NCBI RefSeq assembly: GCF_034274695.1
Contig: NZ_CP128362.1
Span: 5,396,501-5,460,500, forward strand
Direction of reading: 5' to 3'
Source of the DNA: Chitinophaga sp. LS1
GTDB taxonomy: Bacteria > Bacteroidota > Bacteroidia > Chitinophagales > Chitinophagaceae
Length of the DNA stretch: 64,000 bases
Both the position numbers and the translations under genes were made by a program. The notes under the pieces are model-generated. The model was not told where the DNA came from and did no database searches. It was given only the letters and a program-made list of their open reading frames with translations. Numbering within the stretch: position 1 is the first letter of the stretch; each line of letters starts with the position of its first letter. Below, one piece after another: positions 62,524 through 64,000 of this stretch.

Positions 62524-62934
62524 TCAATGGCCTTTCAACTTCCCTAACGCCATCCCCATATTACTCTGTACCCAATGCTCTGCATACTTTCCATCTTCTA
62601 TCCTGATAATTTCAATTGCTTCAAAGCTAATCGGCTCACCTGTTGCTGCGATCCCAAATAAATCCCCGCTATGGGTACCGCTAATCAGCTTATGGGTAAC
62701 CACCAGATCATTCTCTGCAATCTGCCTTAATTTAGTCACTTTTATATTTGATAACCCCGCATGCAGTGCATTCAAAAAGTGATGAAAACTATCTTTTCCA
62801 TTTGGCATACCCGATTGAGCTGCATGGTTAATCACCTGGTCAGATACGAGTTCATCCATCGCAACAGTGTTATTTTGCTCAATACAAACAGTGTCAAAAT
62901 GGGAGATGAGTGCCTTGTTTTTTTCTACATTCAT
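62524..62934 (-). CDS. SnoaL-like/NTF2-fold protein (ester cyclase type)
   Basis: 136 residues of the SnoaL-like polyketide cyclase family. VINHAAQSGMPNGKDSFHHF and HKLISGTHSGDLFGIAATGE are the signatures, with DGKYAEHWVQSN as the closing segment with the usual W and His. Cytoplasmic. In most bacteria these proteins act on small carbonyl compounds; the substrate is unknown. It lies upstream of the AraC gene. Confidence 0.9.
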   Translation of the reverse strand: MNVEKNKALISHFDTVCIEQNNTVAMDELVSDQVINHAAQSGMPNGKDSFHHFLNALHAGLSNIKVTKLRQIAENDLVVTHKLISGTHSGDLFGIAATGEPISFEAIEIIRIEDGKYAEHWVQSNMGMALGKLKGH

Positions 62935-63032
62935 GATTGTGATATTTGATTACAAAGGTCCGGTTCAGCCAGTAGAGGGACATAACCGGATGTAAGGAGT
63001 TTGTAACCGGATGTATGAATGTAATAAAAACA

Positions 63033-63066
63033 ACAAAGGCGGTCTCACCTGAGACCGCCTTTGTTT
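63033..63066 (-). terminator. Hairpin terminator after the outer-membrane protein gene
   Basis: Sixteen-base arms AACAAAGGCGGTCTCA / TGAGACCGCCTTTGTT with a minimal loop. An A-rich stretch to the left gives the U-tract for the minus-strand gene, 15 bases past its stop. Confidence 0.9.
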
Positions 63067-63080
63067 ACAATAGCTATTTA

Positions 63081-63755
63081 TTAGAAACCGCCGAAGCTAA
63101 TTCCCACTGTATATGCCTTTACAGCATAAGTATTATTGGATTTGAATATATTGTTCAGTGCATAAGTGCCAAACAAGGCATAGTTGCCCCAACCAATCCT
63201 CGCTGTACCTGCAAACCGGATGGTATTAAACCAGTACTTGCTGCTTTCCACTTCTGTAACGTTGTGGCCTGTCTGGTTATTGACTAAACGTGTATGTGCA
63301 TTCAGCAGATAACCGGTTTTTACACCTACAGCCACTTTGAAACCTTTGTTGAGATTGTCCTGGCGTTGATGGAAACGCAGTTCCAACGGAATTTCAAGGT
63401 AAGTAGTCGCCATCTTGGAATGCTTGTAATTATCTGATGCCGTTCTGGATGGTGATGTCGTATTGGTGATATCGATCTTTTCTTTACTAAAGTAATAATG
63501 ATCAGAACCTATTCCCAAACCGGCACCGAGACTGAATTTACTTTCGCTCAAAGGAATATCATACATGAGCGCGACATTGAGGGTTCTGTTAAAGCCCATA
63601 TGAAGGGAAGAGGCACCGGTACCGTTCATATTCACATAACCAGCCTGGATAACCAGGTAATCTGCTGATTTCGCAACAGCACTCTTCAGTGAGCTTTGGG
63701 CGAAGGTTGTGTATGAAATACTGAGTAACCCAAATGCTAAGATGATTTTCTTCAT
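63081..63755 (-). CDS. Outer-membrane beta-barrel protein
   Basis: 224 residues with a signal peptide (ILAFGLLSISYTTFAQ). The mature part has about eight amphipathic strands with alternating hydrophobic residues and ends KAYTVGISFGGF with the terminal Phe. It has the look of PorT/OmpA-like small barrels of Bacteroidota. No catalytic motif. Monocistronic with its own terminator. Confidence 0.83.
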   Translation of the reverse strand: MKKIILAFGLLSISYTTFAQSSLKSAVAKSADYLVIQAGYVNMNGTGASSLHMGFNRTLNVALMYDIPLSESKFSLGAGLGIGSDHYYFSKEKIDITNTTSPSRTASDNYKHSKMATTYLEIPLELRFHQRQDNLNKGFKVAVGVKTGYLLNAHTRLVNNQTGHNVTEVESSKYWFNTIRFAGTARIGWGNYALFGTYALNNIFKSNNTYAVKAYTVGISFGGF

Positions 63756-63844
63756 GTTTAAGTATTAGTCGATTGTATTTGCCTCAAGCAGGTGTTTGAG
63801 ACGCCGAAGATAGAATTTATTGAAGAGTTAACCAATAGGTGCCC

Positions 63845-64000
63845 TCAACCCGGGAAGAAATCTCTGGTTAGCGGCGACAAATGTTCATGCTGCACCAGTG
63901 TATTGGTCGGGGTAACCCCCAATTTTGTAGATAAAATGCGTGGTCCGACAGAATGGATTTTCAGGATTTGTAGTATGGATGGGTCCAGTAAGCCCCAATT
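63845..64000 (-). CDS. C-terminal end of a gene running out of the window
   Basis: A minus-strand frame is open from the right edge to a stop at 63845-63847 and reads NWGLLDPSILQILKIHSVGP, RILSTKLGVTPTNTLVQHEH and LSPLTRDFFPG. The codon use looks normal for this window. No family could be recognised from about 51 residues. The gap to the outer-membrane gene (63756-63844) shows nothing else. Confidence 0.4.
   Translation of the reverse strand, partial: NWGLLDPSILQILKIHSVGPRILSTKLGVTPTNTLVQHEHLSPLTRDFFPG

Noticed and set aside
1..64000. tRNA, rRNA or replication-origin features
   Set aside because: No cloverleaf-like segments with CCA-adjacent T-arm sequence, rRNA landmarks, or DnaA-box clusters were noticed on reading. 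A tRNAscan/Infernal run would settle it.

Overview
The window is a stretch of chromosome from a Bacteroidota bacterium, most likely of the Chitinophaga type. The indicators are a type IX secretion (type B) C-terminal signal, GH97 and GH92 carbohydrate enzymes, many SPII lipoproteins, TonB-receptor genes, Bacteroidota-type AraC/Crp regulators, little Shine-Dalgarno signal and moderate GC. No rRNA, tRNA, CRISPR array or replication origin was seen. The genus call is inference from protein style, not from a marker gene.

Layout. 1-0.8 kb: the 3' part of an IS110-type transposase. 1-6 kb: thioredoxin, DNA polymerase III alpha (dnaE) and an NlpC/P60 lipoprotein. 6-18.5 kb: a surface-polysaccharide region with four family-2 glycosyltransferases, a flippase, a YfhO-type membrane protein and a large type IX-secreted repeat protein. 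18.6-19.7 kb: a queuosine-precursor transporter pair. 19.7-21.2 kb: an AT-rich accessory patch with 56-bp tandem repeats and a SieB-like gene plus an orphan gene, each preceded by the same short motif. 21.3-26 kb: NUDIX hydrolase, a probable Tat-exported SDR, CorA and dapF. A 1-kb array of repeats that looks copied from the 3' end of dapF follows dapF. 26-28.6 kb: MarR regulator with two palindromic operator candidates, a TlpA-like thioredoxin, a broken AraC-type gene and a SEC-C protein. 28.7-33.1 kb: a GH97/GH92 glycosidase pair.

33.3-39.4 kb: transporters, acetyltransferases and a CoA-disulfide-reductase/rhodanese gene. That gene is flanked by the wreckage of a Crp regulator and of a YeeE/YedE transporter, suggesting a dying sulfur-handling locus. 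39.5-43 kb: a probable copper-uptake operon, with a Cys-rich small protein, a Met/His-rich lipoprotein and a TonB receptor carrying the CxxxM and HxM elements of the OprC family. 43.2-44.1 kb: a PIN-domain toxin followed by two tandem copies of a 53-codon gene, a candidate duplicated antitoxin. 44.6-53.4 kb: fabV, an AraC/old-yellow-enzyme/quinone-reductase operon, small lipoproteins, a flavin reductase and a divergent Lrp/cysteine-synthase-like pair. 53.5-58.3 kb: bestrophin, universal stress protein, an Hsp20 pseudogene and a LysR-controlled orphan. 58.4-61.3 kb: a four-gene ApbE/thioredoxin/DUF4266/DUF3570 cluster, a candidate extracytoplasmic flavinylation module. 61.5-64 kb: AraC regulator, SnoaL-like protein, an outer-membrane barrel and the end of a gene that leaves the window.

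Recurring themes are the number of decayed genes (Crp, YeeE, Hsp20, GNAT and two AraC remnants), several small tandem-repeat arrays in intergenic DNA, and strong hairpin terminators, some of which share a TGTATCAA-type core. All family names were assigned by reading protein motifs; no database search was possible.
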